Part shown: positions 41,210 through 42,198 of the stretch, piece by piece
How the letters are laid out: each line of letters starts with the position of its first letter
How positions within the stretch are numbered: the first letter of the stretch is position 1
Assembly (NCBI RefSeq): GCF_006438875.1
Contig: NZ_RCZH01000021.1
Span: 1 to 42,198, forward strand
DNA length: 42,198 nt
Reading direction: 5' to 3'
Source of the DNA: Flavobacterium pectinovorum
GTDB taxonomy: Bacteria; Bacteroidota; Bacteroidia; Flavobacteriales; Flavobacteriaceae
Position numbers and translations under genes: made by a program
Notes under the pieces: generated by a model
What the model was told of the DNA's origin: nothing
The model's database searches: none
What the model saw: the letters and a program-made list of their open reading frames with translations, nothing else

Positions 41210-41785
41210 ATGAACAAAGGAAAATTAATTGTTTTTTCGGCACCTTCGGGATCGGGAAAAACAACTATAGTAAGACATTTACTTGGGAAAGAAGATTTAA
41301 ATTTAGAATTTTCGATCTCAGCGGCTTCACGCGACCCACGCGGAGAAGAAGAACACGGAAAAGATTATTATTTTATTTCGTTAGAACAATTCAAAAAGCA
41401 CATTAAAGCCGAAGAATTCCTGGAATGGGAAGAAGTTTACCGCGATAATTTTTATGGTACTTTAAAATCGGAAATTGAAAGAATCTGGGCTTTAGGAAAA
41501 AATGTGATTTTTGATATTGATGTTGCCGGCGGATTGCGTATCAAACACAAATTTCCGGAACAAACTTTAGCCGTTTTTGTAAAACCACCAAGTGTCGATG
41601 AACTGAAACGTCGCTTAAAACAACGTTCTACTGAAACTGATGACAAAATCAATATGCGAATTGCAAAAGCTTCTGTTGAACTGGCGACTGCCCCACAATT
41701 TGACACCATCATCAAAAATTACGATTTAGATACTGCGAAAGAAGAAGCATATCAATTGGTAAAAGATTTTGTAAATAAAGACTAG
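41210..41785 (+). CDS. gmk: Guanylate kinase
   Basis: A 191-residue enzyme that phosphorylates GMP to GDP with ATP. The P-loop is APSGSGKTT (11-19). The GMP-binding set follows: AASRDPRGEEEHGKDYYFIS, EFLEWEEVYRDNFYGT, and IFDIDVAGGLRIK. The length is near that of other bacterial gmk products. It is probably co-transcribed with the YicC gene. Confidence 0.97.
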   Translation: MNKGKLIVFSAPSGSGKTTIVRHLLGKEDLNLEFSISAASRDPRGEEEHGKDYYFISLEQFKKHIKAEEFLEWEEVYRDNFYGTLKSEIERIWALGKNVIFDIDVAGGLRIKHKFPEQTLAVFVKPPSVDELKRRLKQRSTETDDKINMRIAKASVELATAPQFDTIIKNYDLDTAKEEAYQLVKDFVNKD

Positions 41786-41860
41786 AAACTTCATAATTCA
41801 ATACTTTTTTAGAAAATCAACCGTTAGCCTTTGATGTAACCGCTATTAATTTTTTGTATT

Positions 41861-42198
41861 ATGATTAATTTATTTGAAATAAAAAAGAACGAGAACTACT
41901 TCAATATTATTCTTCTTGTAATTAGAATATCTATTGCAACATTAATGATTTCTCATGGATTATCTAAGTTAAACATGCTTTTAGCAGGAGGTGAAATTCA
42001 GTTTCCTGATCCGCTTGGAGTAGGAAAAACAGCTTCGCTAACCCTTGCTGTTTTTGCAGAGGTAATTTGCTCCTTTTTTATTTTTATTGGCTTAGCTACA
42101 AGACTGGTTACTTTGCCATTAATAATTACAATGCTGGTTGCTGTATTTGTTATTCATGGTGCTGATCCAATAGATGTAAAAGAAATGGGAATTCTATA
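41861..42198 (+). CDS. DoxX family membrane protein (cut by window edge)
   Basis: The frame opens at ATG 41861 and is still open at the last base, giving 112 residues. It has three hydrophobic segments: about 15-34 (FNIILLVIRISIATLMISHG), 64-84 and 88-104. A HGLSKL motif follows the first, then ending HGADPIDVKEMG. The SHG segment and spacing fit DoxX (PF07681). It is unrelated in detail to the DoxX gene at 30302-30673. No regulator is visible within the window. Confidence 0.85.
   Translation, partial: MINLFEIKKNENYFNIILLVIRISIATLMISHGLSKLNMLLAGGEIQFPDPLGVGKTASLTLAVFAEVICSFFIFIGLATRLVTLPLIITMLVAVFVIHGADPIDVKEMGIL

Overview
The window is a stretch of chromosome from a Flavobacterium-like member of the Bacteroidota. 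The evidence is the low GC content, promoters built on TAnnTTTG rather than the proteobacterial -10 box, weak Shine-Dalgarno sequences, a complete Bacteroides-aerotolerance (Bat) operon, a TonB-dependent receptor with a carboxypeptidase-regulatory-like N-terminus, and the typical flavobacterial arrangement of aromatic amino acid catabolism genes. This is inferred from families and gene order, without any database search. I saw no rRNA, tRNA or CRISPR array.

Layout. 1-2150 is accessory: the N-terminus of an IS982-type transposase cut by the window edge, a DUF3298 lipoprotein, a nucleotidyltransferase-like gene with a small helical partner, and a tandem intergenic repeat. 2154-5583 is a minus-strand run of an AlbA_2 (Schlafen-like) protein, a four-helix-bundle (S23/IVP family) protein, an SDR oxidoreductase and an aldo/keto reductase. 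5807-15147 is the Bat operon: MoxR ATPase, DUF58 protein, a two-domain membrane protein, BatA, BatB, BatC, BatD and BatE. They are thought to form an envelope complex in which a MoxR chaperone acts on von Willebrand A proteins. 15446-16982 holds folate salvage and an AstE/AspA-like hydrolase. 17119-21275 holds uvrC and a patatin-barrel outer-membrane phospholipase.

21768-28711 is a catabolic cluster. HmgA and Hpd are consecutive enzymes of tyrosine breakdown, with a second four-helix-bundle gene wedged between them. A probable small RNA follows, then DUF3108, tryptophan 2,3-dioxygenase, an M23 peptidase and a DUF2007 membrane protein. 28768-32896 is accessory and regulatory: a hypothetical protein, a decayed reading frame, a divergent HxlR/DoxX pair, and an AraC regulator divergent from an SDR/lipocalin-like pair. 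33032-42198 is mostly housekeeping: pgi, a TonB receptor, a small membrane protein, RlpA, DinB, an ArsC/Spx-like protein, YicC, gmk and a DoxX gene cut by the window edge.

The most interesting structure is that both four-helix-bundle genes lie inside long inverted repeats that reach almost to their start and stop codons (3304-3763 and 22979-23582). Each would put the reading frame in the loop of a long RNA stem. This resembles the layout of 23S rRNA intervening sequences, whose encoded proteins belong to the same family, but here the elements sit between ordinary protein genes. Other notable signals are an orphan promoter-to-terminator transcript at about 24876-24986, two direct repeats 21 bp apart in front of the AraC-adjacent SDR gene, a phospholipase gene whose 5' end seems to be made of intergenic repeat, and many different palindromic intergenic repeats, including ones inside the Bat operon.
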